A stretch of 64,000 bases of DNA. Source: HKCCE3408 sp039183205. Its GTDB lineage: Bacteria; Pseudomonadota; Alphaproteobacteria; Rhodobacterales; Rhodobacteraceae. Under the pieces are notes generated by a model. The model ran no database searches. It had not been told where the DNA came from and saw only the letters and a list, made by a program, of their open reading frames with translations. The translations under genes were made by a program, and so were the position numbers. The DNA lies in contig JBCDBR010000009.1 of the NCBI GenBank assembly GCA_039183205.1, forward strand, positions 47,147 to 111,146. Reading direction: 5' to 3'. This document shows positions 52,766 to 62,011 of the stretch, piece by piece (position 1 is the stretch's first letter; each line of letters begins with the position of its first letter).

Positions 52766-53193
52766 GTGTTTAACGTGTTTTGGTGCCGAAGCCGGTTCGC
52801 CGTTTGGAGCCCGGTATCTTTAAGAATTGCGCAGCCTCGGCGTGTTGGTGTTGTTGGCTCGTTTCGCGGCAAAAAAAGGGGCCCAAAGACTGGGCTTTGC
52901 GACGCGTCGTGGCATTGCGATCACGTGTCCGTCGATAGGATCGGTTCTGCGGTATGGTGGCGCCATATCGCCCAGGATCGCCCCGCTACAAAAACAATCC
53001 GTTCGGTGAAATCGTCGGACGTGTCACGCAAGTGCTGTGACGGAGTTCCGGGTTCAAGACCTGGAAATGACGTAGCGTAATTGGGCGACATCCAGCCAAG
53101 CCACCTTCGGATTTACAAATGTGACAATTGCCGAAAAAAGCCGGTTACACTCAAATCCGATAATATTGCCGGTGAACGACAAGGAGATTCGCG
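52766..53193. other. 428-bp intergenic region before the nuclease
   Basis: Frames here are short, unbiased and unlike any family. A T-arm-like hairpin is at 53046-53066, without a complete tRNA around it. The downstream nuclease has a good Shine-Dalgarno (AAGGAG), so its promoter must be in this region. Confidence 0.5.
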
Positions 53194-56100
53194 ATGGGAC
53201 GTTTTTTTCGTAACTACACGCCAATTAATACCGTCCTTGGAAATCGCTTTGACAATGTGCTCAACGGCACAGACGGGCGCGACCATATCTTTGGCCTCCG
53301 GGGCGATGACACGATCTTTGCAGGGGCCGGCAACGACCTTGTATTCGGCGGTCGCGGCGACGATGACATCGACGGTGGCGCGGATAACGACACTCTTTAT
53401 GCCGGTAAAGGCGACGACACCCTTCGCGGCGGCGAAGGCAATGACATTATTTCCGGTGGGTGGGGCTTTGATACCGCGGTCTATGACGGCGCGGTCTCGG
53501 ACTATACCTTCAAGACCTGGGGTTGGAAAAACAGCTTTGCCAAGGTGACATCGACTGATCCCGGCGCGACCGACCCCGGTACGGATCTGCTCTTTAGCAT
53601 TGAGGCGCTTTTTTTCGCGGGTAGCGACTACACCCTGTTTTTGAACGGCCAAAACAACGCCGTTCTTGCCGGGGACGACGCTGTGTCCGCTTCCGAAGAT
53701 GGGACGACCTTAATTGCGGCAGCAACCCTGCTTGCCAACGATCAGGAATTCGACGGCGACGCAATTGAGATCATCTCCGTCGAAAGCGAAACCGATGGGG
53801 TCAGTGTCGTTGTCGACGGTTCAACCGTTATCTACGATCCAGGAAACACGTTCGACGATCTCGCCGAAGGCGTTCAGCAGATCGACACCTTCACCTATAC
53901 GGTCGATGATGGCGCTGGAGGAACCGATAGCGCGACGGTCTTAGTGACAATCACGGGTGTCAATGATGACCCGGTCCTCACGGCCTTGGCCAATGTCACG
54001 GTCGATGAAAACACCACGGCCGTTCCCGCGATGATCACCGCGACGGATGTGGATAGCACGGATCTTACGTTCTCGCTCTCTGGCGTGGATGCGGCGCTCT
54101 TCTCCATCGATGAACTGACCGGAGCGATCAGCTTTCTTGCATCTCCCGATTTTGAGACCCCGCTCGATGCCGGAGCAGACAATGTTTATGACATAACGGT
54201 AACCGTTACGGATGACTTTGGCGGCGTCGATAGCGACGATATCGCCATCGCGGTTGCCGATGTCGACGAAATTAGCATCGTTATCTCCGAAATTATGTAC
54301 AATCCCGCCTCAGGCGAGGACGACTGGGAATGGGTTGAGATCGTCAATACCGGTCCCGACGCGCAGGACCTGTCGGGCTGGGTTTTCGATGACATCAACA
54401 GCACCGCGCAATCTTCGGCAAATATCGCCAGCGGGTCCGTCGCAGCGGGCGGCTCAGCGATCCTTTACAATGCCGATGACATCACGGCCGAAGACTTTGA
54501 GGCCGCCTGGGGCGTTGGGATCAACCTGATCGCCGTCACCGGCTGGAACGCGGCGGCGCTGAACAATGGCGGCGACACCGTAAGCCTTTGGTCGAGCTTC
54601 GCGGCGTATTCCGGCGACAATGCGACCCATGCCAACACGGTCGTGACCGTGGCCTATGATGACGCGGGCGATTGGCCCGCCGACGATGGGAATGGGTCGA
54701 TTTACCTGACAGACCTGTCGGCCGATGCCAATAATGGCCTTAACTGGGCGCTGTCTACGGATGGCGGTGCCACACCTGTAAACGACGGCGAAACTTCCGT
54801 TGCCGCCGGCGGCAATTCCGGCGAGGATGTTGGCTCACCCGGCGGAGAGACACCGCCGCCGCAGATTCTGATCTCTGAGATCATGTACAATCCCGCCTCA
54901 AGCGAAGACGACTGGGAATGGGTTGAAATTTACAATTCGGGAACCGGCGCAATCGACCTTAGCGGTTGGGTCTTCGATGACATCAACAGCACCGCGCAAT
55001 CCTCGGCGAATATCGCCAGCGGGTCCGTTTCAGCGGGCGGCTCAGCAATCCTTTACAATGCCGATGACCTCACCGCTGCGGATTTCGAGGCGGCTTGGGG
55101 CAGCGGGATAAACCTCATCGCCGTCACCGGCTGGAGCGCGGCGGCGCTCAACAATGGGGGCGACACCGTCAGCCTTTGGGAGAGCTTTGCGGCGTATTCC
55201 GGCGACAACACGAGCCACAGCAACACAGTCGTGACCGTGGCCTATGACGATGCAGGCGATTGGCCGTCAGATGATGGCAATGCCTCGATTTACCTGACCG
55301 ATCTCAGTGCAGACTTGAATGACGGGACCAATTGGGCGTTGTCCACAGATGGTGGCGCGACCCCCGTCAATGCGGGCCAAACATCAAGTGCGGCGGGGGG
55401 AAATTCCGGCGCTGATGTCGGCTCACCCGGCGGCGCGACGGCGACGGCCCCGGTCTTGATTTCCGAAGTTCTTCCAAACCCCACCGGCACCGATCCTTCG
55501 ACGACGACGATCGAGTTGAGCGGCACAGCAGGGGCTGCGTTCTCCGGGGTTTTGATCGCGATCGAAAGCGATCCCGGCACTTCGAACCCGGGTGATATCA
55601 ATAGCTTCGCCACGGTTTCGGGAACGTTCGACGCCAACGGATTGCTCACGGCGACCATTTCCGATCTTGAAAACCCCTCGTTCACGCTGGCTTTGCTCGA
55701 TGGCTTTACCGGCGATACGAGTACCGATCTTGACAGCGATAACGATGGCGTGGCGGACGATCTCTCAACACTCGGCTCGGTCTTTGACGCCATTGGCGTG
55801 CCAGACACAGTCGGCGACGAAGGGCTGCTATACGGCGCGCAACTGGGTGGCGAGGATTTTGCCTTCACCGGCACCGAGCCGCGGTTGATCTTTCGCGATG
55901 GGAGTATCGGTGCTTGGTATGCAGTCAACGACCCCGACAACGCCGAGGTCATCGACATAACCGGCAACGTCTTTTCCGCCGATGATTTCGATAGCGACCC
56001 AACCGCGGGGATCGGCACGTTCGGTGCGATCAACCCATCCCTCACCGGGGGGTCTTCGGGTCTTACAGCACCCTACGCTTTCGATTTCGAGAGCGATATT

Positions 56101-58530
56101 CTGACCGAAGGCTGGCAGATTGTTTCTGTCGATGGCGATGCAGCGAATACTTGGTTCGCCGACAACTTCGGCGGCGACAATTTTGCGGCGGTGAATGCAT
56201 TCGGCGATAGCGAAGCTGCGAATGATTGGCTTATTTCGCCATTGTTGGACATTTCAGGGTTGGTCAATCCGGTTGCGAGTTTTGCCAATACCAAGAACTT
56301 TGACGACACCGGATTGGCGGACCCGGAAGTGTCCTTTCTTGTTTCGGCAGATTACGATGGGTCTGGCGACCCGAATTCAGCCACTTGGACCCCTTTGCCG
56401 TTCGGCTTTTCGTCGGGCGGTTTTGAAGAAGCATTCTCTGGCGAGATCGATCTGAGCGGTGTCGCGGCCACGGAGGTCTACTTCGCGTTCCAATACCAGT
56501 CATCGGGCACCGGCGGCGGCACCTCGTCGCTGTGGCAAATCGACGACTTCTTCGTTGGCGAAGAGGCAACAACGCCCGCCGATCCCACGCTGATTTCCAC
56601 CATCCAAGGCGCTGGCGCGACGTCGCCTCTCAATGCGGAGACCGTCACAATTGAGGCAATCGTCGTCGGGGACTTCCAAGACGGATCAGCCGGTGTCGAT
56701 GGAGATTTTAACGGCTTTTACGTGCAGGAAGAAGACAGCGACGCGGATGAGAATCTTCTCACGTCCGAGGGACTTTTTGTGTTCGATGGCCCCAACCCGT
56801 CCGTTGACGTGGCAAGCGGGGATCTGGTTCGGGTCACCGGGACAGTGACGGAGTTCTTCGGCGAAACGCAGCTCTCCAGCGTGACGTCGGTCGAGATCAT
56901 TTCGAGCGGGAACACGTTGCCGACCGCGGCGACGATCTCTTTCCCCGTCGCAAATGTAACCACCAATTCCGACGGCGAATTGATTGCCGATCTTGAAGCG
57001 TATGAAGGCATGCGGGTGACGATCCCTGAGACGATGACAATCGGCGATCTTTTCACCTTTGGTCGATTTGGCGATATGGGGCTACAAGCTGGCGGTCTTC
57101 TTGAAACCTTCACTCAAGCCAATGCGCCAAGCGTGTCAGGCTTTGAGGCGTATCGCGAGAACGCGGTCAAGAACTCTATCATCCTTGATGACGGGTCTTC
57201 CTTTCAAAACCCAAGCTCGATTCCGTATGAGATCGCGGGCGTAGACGGCAACATCGCCGGCGAATTTGACGCGGCCGATCCCCTAAGCTCTGGCGACACG
57301 GTCGAGGGGCTGACCGGTGTTATCCGCTATAGCCGGGGCTCCGGCACTTCTGGCGATGAGATTTACCGGCTCAATCCAACCGAAGAACCGGTATTTGTGG
57401 ACGCGAACCCGCGTGACAGCAGCGCGCCGGATGTCGGCGGCTCAATCACCGTAGCCTCTTACAATTTGTTAAATTTCTTCACCACACTGGGCGACGAAAC
57501 GGGCGGTTCAGGTCCAAATGACCTGTCGCCGCGCGGCGCAGATAACGGCGTCGAATTCACGCGTCAGATCGACAAACTCATTACGGCCTTGGCAGAGGTG
57601 AGCGCCGATGTGTTCGGCCTTGTCGAGATCGAAAACGAATACGGCGATCAAAACGGGGACGGGGAATTTGCGATCGATGTTTTGGTCAACGCGCTGAACA
57701 CGGCAACCGGCGAGGCCTATGATTTCGTTGACCCCGGTACGGCTTATGGCGGTTCGGATGCGATCATGGTCGGTTTGATTTACAACACCAACACGGTCGA
57801 AATCACGTCAGGCACAACCGTTGAGATCCTGACGGATGCTGACTTGACCGGTCTTGGCCTTGATTTCGGCAATCCGGTCTTTGACGGATCCGGCACCAGC
57901 CGGGCACCGTTGGCGGCGACGTTCACGGAATTGGCCACGGATGAGGATTTCACCGTCGCCGTGAACCATTTCAAATCGAAAGGATCGGTCAGCCCGTTCG
58001 GGGATAATGCCGGTATCGGCGACGGTTCGGGCAACAATGACGAGGCGCGCACGCAGGCCGCGCAAGCCTTGGACGCGTGGCTCGACACAAATCCAACCGG
58101 TTCAGTGGATGAAGACATCCTCATCATCGGCGATCTCAATGCATATGCGATGGAAACACCGATCCAGTTCTTGAAGGGCGAGGGTTATACCGATCTTGTC
58201 GACGATTTCTTGCCTGCGGATGAATTCCCATTCTCATTCGGCTTTCCGGTCGATTTGACCAACAGCCCCTCTGTCCAGAATTTCGGGGCCTTAGACTATG
58301 CCCTCGCGAACAGTTCTTTGGCTGGCCAAATCACCGGAGCCGCGGAATGGCAGATCAATTCGGTTGAGGCGTCCATCCTGGACTACAATACTAATTTTCA
58401 GCCGCAGGCGCAGATCGACAATCTTTACGACACCTCTCCGTTTCGGTCGTCGGATCACGACCCTCTGATCGTTGGGCTCAATTTGGGCAGTTCTCCGACC
58501 GGCGCAGCCGATGATTTCATTTTTGTCTAG
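53194..58530 (+). CDS. Giant RTX/lamin-tail ExeM-type extracellular nuclease
   Basis: 1778 aa. Domain order by residue: RTX-type Ca-binding repeats ~20-95 (GDDTIFAGAGNDLVFGGRGDD); VCBS/cadherin-like ~165-355 (VTGVNDDPVLTALANVTVDENTTA); two near-identical lamin-tail domains ~364-551 and ~560-747; another beta-region; choice-of-anchor J ~960-1122; OB-like ExeM domain ~1130-1240; and an endonuclease/exonuclease/phosphatase domain ~1417-1770. The EEP sites are visible: ASYNLLNFF, FGLVEIENEYG, IIGDLNAYAMETP, SSDHDPL. There is no N-terminal signal. The last residues, DDFIFV, recall a type I secretion C-terminal motif (inference). It likely digests extracellular DNA for phosphate or biofilm dispersal. 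Confidence 0.92.
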   Translation: MGRFFRNYTPINTVLGNRFDNVLNGTDGRDHIFGLRGDDTIFAGAGNDLVFGGRGDDDIDGGADNDTLYAGKGDDTLRGGEGNDIISGGWGFDTAVYDGAVSDYTFKTWGWKNSFAKVTSTDPGATDPGTDLLFSIEALFFAGSDYTLFLNGQNNAVLAGDDAVSASEDGTTLIAAATLLANDQEFDGDAIEIISVESETDGVSVVVDGSTVIYDPGNTFDDLAEGVQQIDTFTYTVDDGAGGTDSATVLVTITGVNDDPVLTALANVTVDENTTAVPAMITATDVDSTDLTFSLSGVDAALFSIDELTGAISFLASPDFETPLDAGADNVYDITVTVTDDFGGVDSDDIAIAVADVDEISIVISEIMYNPASGEDDWEWVEIVNTGPDAQDLSGWVFDDINSTAQSSANIASGSVAAGGSAILYNADDITAEDFEAAWGVGINLIAVTGWNAAALNNGGDTVSLWSSFAAYSGDNATHANTVVTVAYDDAGDWPADDGNGSIYLTDLSADANNGLNWALSTDGGATPVNDGETSVAAGGNSGEDVGSPGGETPPPQILISEIMYNPASSEDDWEWVEIYNSGTGAIDLSGWVFDDINSTAQSSANIASGSVSAGGSAILYNADDLTAADFEAAWGSGINLIAVTGWSAAALNNGGDTVSLWESFAAYSGDNTSHSNTVVTVAYDDAGDWPSDDGNASIYLTDLSADLNDGTNWALSTDGGATPVNAGQTSSAAGGNSGADVGSPGGATATAPVLISEVLPNPTGTDPSTTTIELSGTAGAAFSGVLIAIESDPGTSNPGDINSFATVSGTFDANGLLTATISDLENPSFTLALLDGFTGDTSTDLDSDNDGVADDLSTLGSVFDAIGVPDTVGDEGLLYGAQLGGEDFAFTGTEPRLIFRDGSIGAWYAVNDPDNAEVIDITGNVFSADDFDSDPTAGIGTFGAINPSLTGGSSGLTAPYAFDFESDILTEGWQIVSVDGDAANTWFADNFGGDNFAAVNAFGDSEAANDWLISPLLDISGLVNPVASFANTKNFDDTGLADPEVSFLVSADYDGSGDPNSATWTPLPFGFSSGGFEEAFSGEIDLSGVAATEVYFAFQYQSSGTGGGTSSLWQIDDFFVGEEATTPADPTLISTIQGAGATSPLNAETVTIEAIVVGDFQDGSAGVDGDFNGFYVQEEDSDADENLLTSEGLFVFDGPNPSVDVASGDLVRVTGTVTEFFGETQLSSVTSVEIISSGNTLPTAATISFPVANVTTNSDGELIADLEAYEGMRVTIPETMTIGDLFTFGRFGDMGLQAGGLLETFTQANAPSVSGFEAYRENAVKNSIILDDGSSFQNPSSIPYEIAGVDGNIAGEFDAADPLSSGDTVEGLTGVIRYSRGSGTSGDEIYRLNPTEEPVFVDANPRDSSAPDVGGSITVASYNLLNFFTTLGDETGGSGPNDLSPRGADNGVEFTRQIDKLITALAEVSADVFGLVEIENEYGDQNGDGEFAIDVLVNALNTATGEAYDFVDPGTAYGGSDAIMVGLIYNTNTVEITSGTTVEILTDADLTGLGLDFGNPVFDGSGTSRAPLAATFTELATDEDFTVAVNHFKSKGSVSPFGDNAGIGDGSGNNDEARTQAAQALDAWLDTNPTGSVDEDILIIGDLNAYAMETPIQFLKGEGYTDLVDDFLPADEFPFSFGFPVDLTNSPSVQNFGALDYALANSSLAGQITGAAEWQINSVEASILDYNTNFQPQAQIDNLYDTSPFRSSDHDPLIVGLNLGSSPTGAADDFIFV
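54283..55440 (+). repeat. Two tandem lamin-tail (LTD) units, 588-bp period
   Basis: Units 54283-54846 and 54871-55434 align codon by codon (both contain ISEIMYNPAS, GWVFDDINSTAQSSANIASG and LNNGGDTVSLW). Stretches of nucleotides are identical between them, including third bases, which points to a recent duplication. Confidence 0.88.
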
Positions 58531-58944
58531 GGGGTGCCGTTTCGCGAACGCCAGACGCCGCCTTGGCCAAGATCGTAGATTAGGGTGAAAGCCCTGGTGT
58601 CTGTTTGGGTAGTCTGGCGTAGCGGGCCCCTGCCGTTTCGCTGCGCCAGGCCATAACGGCGGAGCGCGATCAATGGCGCCTGCGTCGCGCGGCAAAAGCG
58701 CGATGAATGCCTCGTTGGCACCTTGCGCAGTGTCCTCCACGAACCCGCAGACAACCATGGCGTTGAGCATTTGGGGCATCAAAGAGACCGCGACCCCTTG
58801 AGTCGCAGCGGCAATGCCCACAGCGCGCCGAACAAGTCGTCGGCGCAGCGCAGCGCGCGCCGTTGAAACCGACCTACGCCCTGTCTCCGGCTGGCCTGCG
58901 TTGCCGTTTCACATTGCGGTAAGTGACCAATTTCGGGCGTTTAC
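58531..58944. other. 414-bp intergenic region
   Basis: I see no supported gene. A minus-strand frame (58291-58821) runs into the nuclease coding sequence and has no family likeness. No terminator with a T-run is visible after the nuclease. Confidence 0.5.
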
Positions 58945-58965
58945 ATATCCCCCCTAGGGGGATAT
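58945..58965 (+). promoter_or_regulatory. CsoR/RcnR-type operator upstream of the repressor-rcnA genes
   Basis: A nearly perfect 21-bp palindrome, ATATCCCCC-N3-GGGGGATAT, begins 29 bp upstream of the repressor ATG. CsoR/RcnR repressors bind palindromes with central G/C tracts (family knowledge). Its position next to the repressor start implies self-regulation together with rcnA. Confidence 0.78.
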
Positions 58966-58973
58966 CTAGAGGC

Positions 58974-59237
58974 ATGAAACACGCCAGCCATGCCGAAATT
59001 GGCAACCGTTTGAAGCGCAGCGCGGGCCATCTGCAAAAAGTAATTGCCATGCTCGAAGATGAGCGTCCATGCGCCGAACTTGCGCAGCAGCTTCACGCAG
59101 TAGAGCGCGCTATCGTTGCCGCCAAAAAAACGCTGATCCAAGACCATATCGATCATTGTCTAAGCCACCGTCCCGAAGACGCCGAGACCCACGCCACGAC
59201 AATCGCCGATCTGCGCGAGATCACGCGGTACCTCTGA
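58974..59237 (+). CDS. Metal-sensing repressor of the CsoR/RcnR/FrmR family
   Basis: 87 aa all-helical DUF156 protein (EIGNRLKRSAGHLQKVIAMLEDERPCAELAQQLHAVERAIVAAKKTLIQDHIDHCL). Candidate sensor residues: His3 near the N-terminus, Cys33 in RPCAEL, His58 and Cys62 in DHIDHC, in positions analogous to the RcnR ligand set. With an RcnA-type exporter 13 bp downstream and an operator just upstream, it is likely a Ni2+/Co2+ sensor. ATG 58974 gives the family start; the frame opens further upstream. Confidence 0.87.
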   Translation: MKHASHAEIGNRLKRSAGHLQKVIAMLEDERPCAELAQQLHAVERAIVAAKKTLIQDHIDHCLSHRPEDAETHATTIADLREITRYL

Positions 59238-59250
59238 AAAGGACGATATC

Positions 59251-60171
59251 GTGAGCTTGACTGATATGATTGCAAACGGCAGCGCAAATCCGCTGCTGCT
59301 TTTTGTCTTTGCACTCGTGTTGGGTGCGCTGCATGGGTTGGAACCCGGACATTCGAAAACGATGATGGCCGCCTATATCGTGGCCATCCAAGGCACCGTC
59401 AACCAAGCGATCCTCTTGGGCGTATCGGCGGCGTTTAGCCATTCGATCATTGTGTGGGTCTTGGCCATTGTTGCACTGAGTTTTGGCGATGAACTCATCG
59501 GTGAGCATCTGGAGCCCTATTTCATGATTGTCTCGGGCATCCTCGTGCTGGCGCTCGCGGCTTGGATGTTCTGGCAAGGTCGGCCTGCGGCGCATGGCCA
59601 TCATGATCACCTCGACGACAACCACCAACACCACCACGATCATCACCACCACGATCACGGTCATGAGCATCATCATGACCACGTCGCACAGGCGCATGGC
59701 CATAGCCATAGCGCTGGCGGACACAGCCATCACCACCACGATGGGGAACATGTCCACGACGCGCTCGACGCGCCGCATCTTGACGCCCATGCCCGTGCGC
59801 ATGCGGCCGAGATTAAAGCGCGGCTTGCCTCCGGCAAAGTCGGTACATGGCAAACGATCTTGTTCGGCCTTTCGGGCGGGTTGATCCCGTGCCCGGCGGC
59901 CATCACTGTCTTTATCCTCTGTTTACATTTGGGGCAGTTCGCTCTGGGCATCACACTTGTCAGCGCGTTCTCAATCGGCCTGGCTTTGACACTTGTCGGG
60001 ATTGGGATGGTCGCGGCCTTCGGCTTGAAAGTCATGTCGTCGAAAACGTCGCGCTTCGACAGGCTTCTCGATGCTGCGCCTTGGTTTTCTTCGGCGCTGA
60101 TTGCCGTGGTCGGTCTGGTGATCATTTGGACGGGCGTCGTGCATCTGGGTCAGCATGACCATGTCCACTAA
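59251..60171 (+). CDS. rcnA: Nickel/cobalt exporter (RcnA family)
   Basis: 306 aa. Helices include PLLLFVFALVLGALHGLEPGHSKTMMAAYIVAIQGTVNQAILLG (conserved HxxxPGHSK-type motif), AFSHSIIVWVLAIVAL, and after a very His-rich cytoplasmic loop (~115-170, with HHHDHHHHDHGHEHHHDH) FGLSGGLIPCPAAITVFILCLHLGQF and two more helix pairs. RcnA pumps out Ni2+/Co2+. GTG start 59251 has AAAAGGA upstream and is 13 bp after the repressor, so both are co-transcribed. Confidence 0.93.
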   Translation: MSLTDMIANGSANPLLLFVFALVLGALHGLEPGHSKTMMAAYIVAIQGTVNQAILLGVSAAFSHSIIVWVLAIVALSFGDELIGEHLEPYFMIVSGILVLALAAWMFWQGRPAAHGHHDHLDDNHQHHHDHHHHDHGHEHHHDHVAQAHGHSHSAGGHSHHHHDGEHVHDALDAPHLDAHARAHAAEIKARLASGKVGTWQTILFGLSGGLIPCPAAITVFILCLHLGQFALGITLVSAFSIGLALTLVGIGMVAAFGLKVMSSKTSRFDRLLDAAPWFSSALIAVVGLVIIWTGVVHLGQHDHVH

Positions 60172-60565
60172 GGCGTACGAAGACGCCTAAAGCGGTCATT
60201 TGGGCCGCGCTCTGGAGGAGAGAATGCGCAGATGCCGGCCGCTTGGAGCGGGAAGCAATGCGCGTTGTGACGCGGATGCCGTGTCTGGATAAGGGTTGCG
60301 CACTGAAGATTGGGACCGGACAAACCCGCGGTTCTAAGCGCGTAAGGACGCCCAGTTTGCCGGCCTCGATTGTGTCTGCGGGCTCAGCCCCAGAAAGGTA
60401 GGTCTAGACAGGGCGCTTGACCGAACATTCGGCCTGGGCTCCCGCAATACCTCACTTGGCACATCAATATCTGCGCGGTCACCCTGTCCAAAGTAGTTTG
60501 CGGATCAAAAGAAGCCGATTGACGGGAATTCCCTGGGTGGCCTTGGGTAAAACTGGACATTTGGA
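60172..60565. other. 394-bp intergenic region
   Basis: rcnA and the ABC ATPase gene converge here. No gene is supported. There is no obvious terminator with a T-run and no riboswitch fold that I can recognise by eye. Confidence 0.5.
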
Positions 60566-62011
60566 TTATCGTTCAGATACGCGATCGCCCAGTGTCCGCC
60601 CCGCATTCATCGTCACCAAATGATCGGCGAGACGGTCGAGAAAATCGCGATCATGGCTGACCACCAATACCGCTGTCCCACGCTCTGCGGCTTCGCGAAG
60701 TAGGTTGCTGACCAACCAAGTCGAGGGACTATCCAAAGCGCTTGTTGGCTCGTCAGCCACAATCATCGCCGGCTCGGCGATCGTCGCTCGGGCCAAGGCC
60801 ACACGTTGACATTGGCCTACCGAAAGCTCCAACGGCCTTGCGTCGGGATCAATCTCACCAAGTCCGACCTGCTCTAACGCAATCTCCGCAGCCTGCCTGC
60901 GCTGTTTTTGGGTCCGACGCTTTTGCCCTGGTGCGGTAAGCGGCTCCGTGACCGAACGCCAAATGGGCCAATGCGGCACGAGGCTACCGAGTGCGTCTTG
61001 AAACACCGGTTGGATTGCGCCCGGCCGCCGCGCCGCATCGGCACGCAAAACGCGACCGGCCGTAGGGGTTTCAATACCCATCGCCAAGCGAAGAAGGGTC
61101 GACTTTCCACATCCAGAGGGCCCTTGAATGCCCACGATTTGACCGGCCGCAATCTCAAGGTTTGCGCCGCTCAAAGCCTTCACACGCCCCTTGTCGTAGG
61201 TTGCCGAAACACCGGTCATACGCAACAATGCCTGGGTATCAACGGGCCTTCCGCGCTCCGGCAGCGGAGCAATAGCGGCAAGAAGGCGCTTTGTCTCGGG
61301 GTGTTTCGGAGCGTTTCGCAGAACGTCAGGTGCGTCGTTTTCGACCAGTGTTCCATCGTGCAAAATGCCCACACGATCCGCGTGCTCCAGCACCAGTCCG
61401 ATATCGTGGCTGATCAGAACAACCGCTGAGCCAAGCGACCGAAGCGCGTCCATGACGGATTGCGCTCGATCTGCGTCAAGCGCGCTGGTGGGCTCGTCCG
61501 CGACCAAGAGTGGCGGCACCAATGCCCCGGCCGCTGCGATCGAGGCCCTTTGCAGCATCCCACCGCTCCAGGTATGGGGGTGCTGGCGCATGCGGCTTTG
61601 CGCATCAGTGACGCCCAAGCCATCCAAGCGCGCTGCGATTTCCGGCCAAGACACAGCAAGGCCATGGCACCGCCACGCCTCGCCAATATGATCGCGCACC
61701 GGGCGCAAAGGATCGCAACTCGCCCATGGGTTTTGCGCCACAAAGCCAACCTTCCGGCCCCTTATGGTCTGCCAGGATGAATGGGCTGCACCAATCATCT
61801 CTGAACCGGCGATATCGAGTTTGCCGGTCACCCGGGTGGCAGAGTTGTGCAGGCCCACCAGCGCCTTGGCGATGGTGGATTTTCCAGCGCCCGATCCTCC
61901 GACCAAGGCAAAGCACTCGCCGGGCGAAACCGTGAAGGAGACTGCTTGCACCGGCGCCGCGCCATTTGCGTACCGTACGCTCAGGTTTTCGCAAGCAAGG
62001 ACCGGGGTCAT
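60566..62011 (-). CDS. Fused double ATP-binding subunit of a dipeptide/nickel-class ABC importer
   Basis: 481 aa with two complete ABC modules. First half: Walker A GGSGAGKST, signature WSGGMLQRASIAAAGAL, Walker B LLVADEPTSALD. Second half: Walker A GPSGCGKST, signature LSVGQCQRVALARA, Walker B IVADEPTSALD. This corresponds to DppD+DppF (or NikD+NikE) joined in one chain. It starts directly after the DppC-type permease stop (62012). It is the last gene of the operon. Substrate may be peptide, nickel chelate or opine; not decidable. Confidence 0.87.
   Translation of the reverse strand: MTPVLACENLSVRYANGAAPVQAVSFTVSPGECFALVGGSGAGKSTIAKALVGLHNSATRVTGKLDIAGSEMIGAAHSSWQTIRGRKVGFVAQNPWASCDPLRPVRDHIGEAWRCHGLAVSWPEIAARLDGLGVTDAQSRMRQHPHTWSGGMLQRASIAAAGALVPPLLVADEPTSALDADRAQSVMDALRSLGSAVVLISHDIGLVLEHADRVGILHDGTLVENDAPDVLRNAPKHPETKRLLAAIAPLPERGRPVDTQALLRMTGVSATYDKGRVKALSGANLEIAAGQIVGIQGPSGCGKSTLLRLAMGIETPTAGRVLRADAARRPGAIQPVFQDALGSLVPHWPIWRSVTEPLTAPGQKRRTQKQRRQAAEIALEQVGLGEIDPDARPLELSVGQCQRVALARATIAEPAMIVADEPTSALDSPSTWLVSNLLREAAERGTAVLVVSHDRDFLDRLADHLVTMNAGRTLGDRVSER

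Noticed and set aside
53046..53066. T-arm-like hairpin (7-bp stem, loop TTCAAGA)
   Set aside because: The anticodon-loop candidate lacks U33 and no acceptor or D arm pairs around it, so a tRNA is not supported.
52766..53080. 104-codon ORF after arsJ
   Set aside because: Starts directly behind the arsJ stop but has no Shine-Dalgarno, unusual residue content and no family match.
58291..58821. 176-codon minus-strand ORF
   Set aside because: Overlaps the nuclease C-terminal coding region and shows no recognisable domain.
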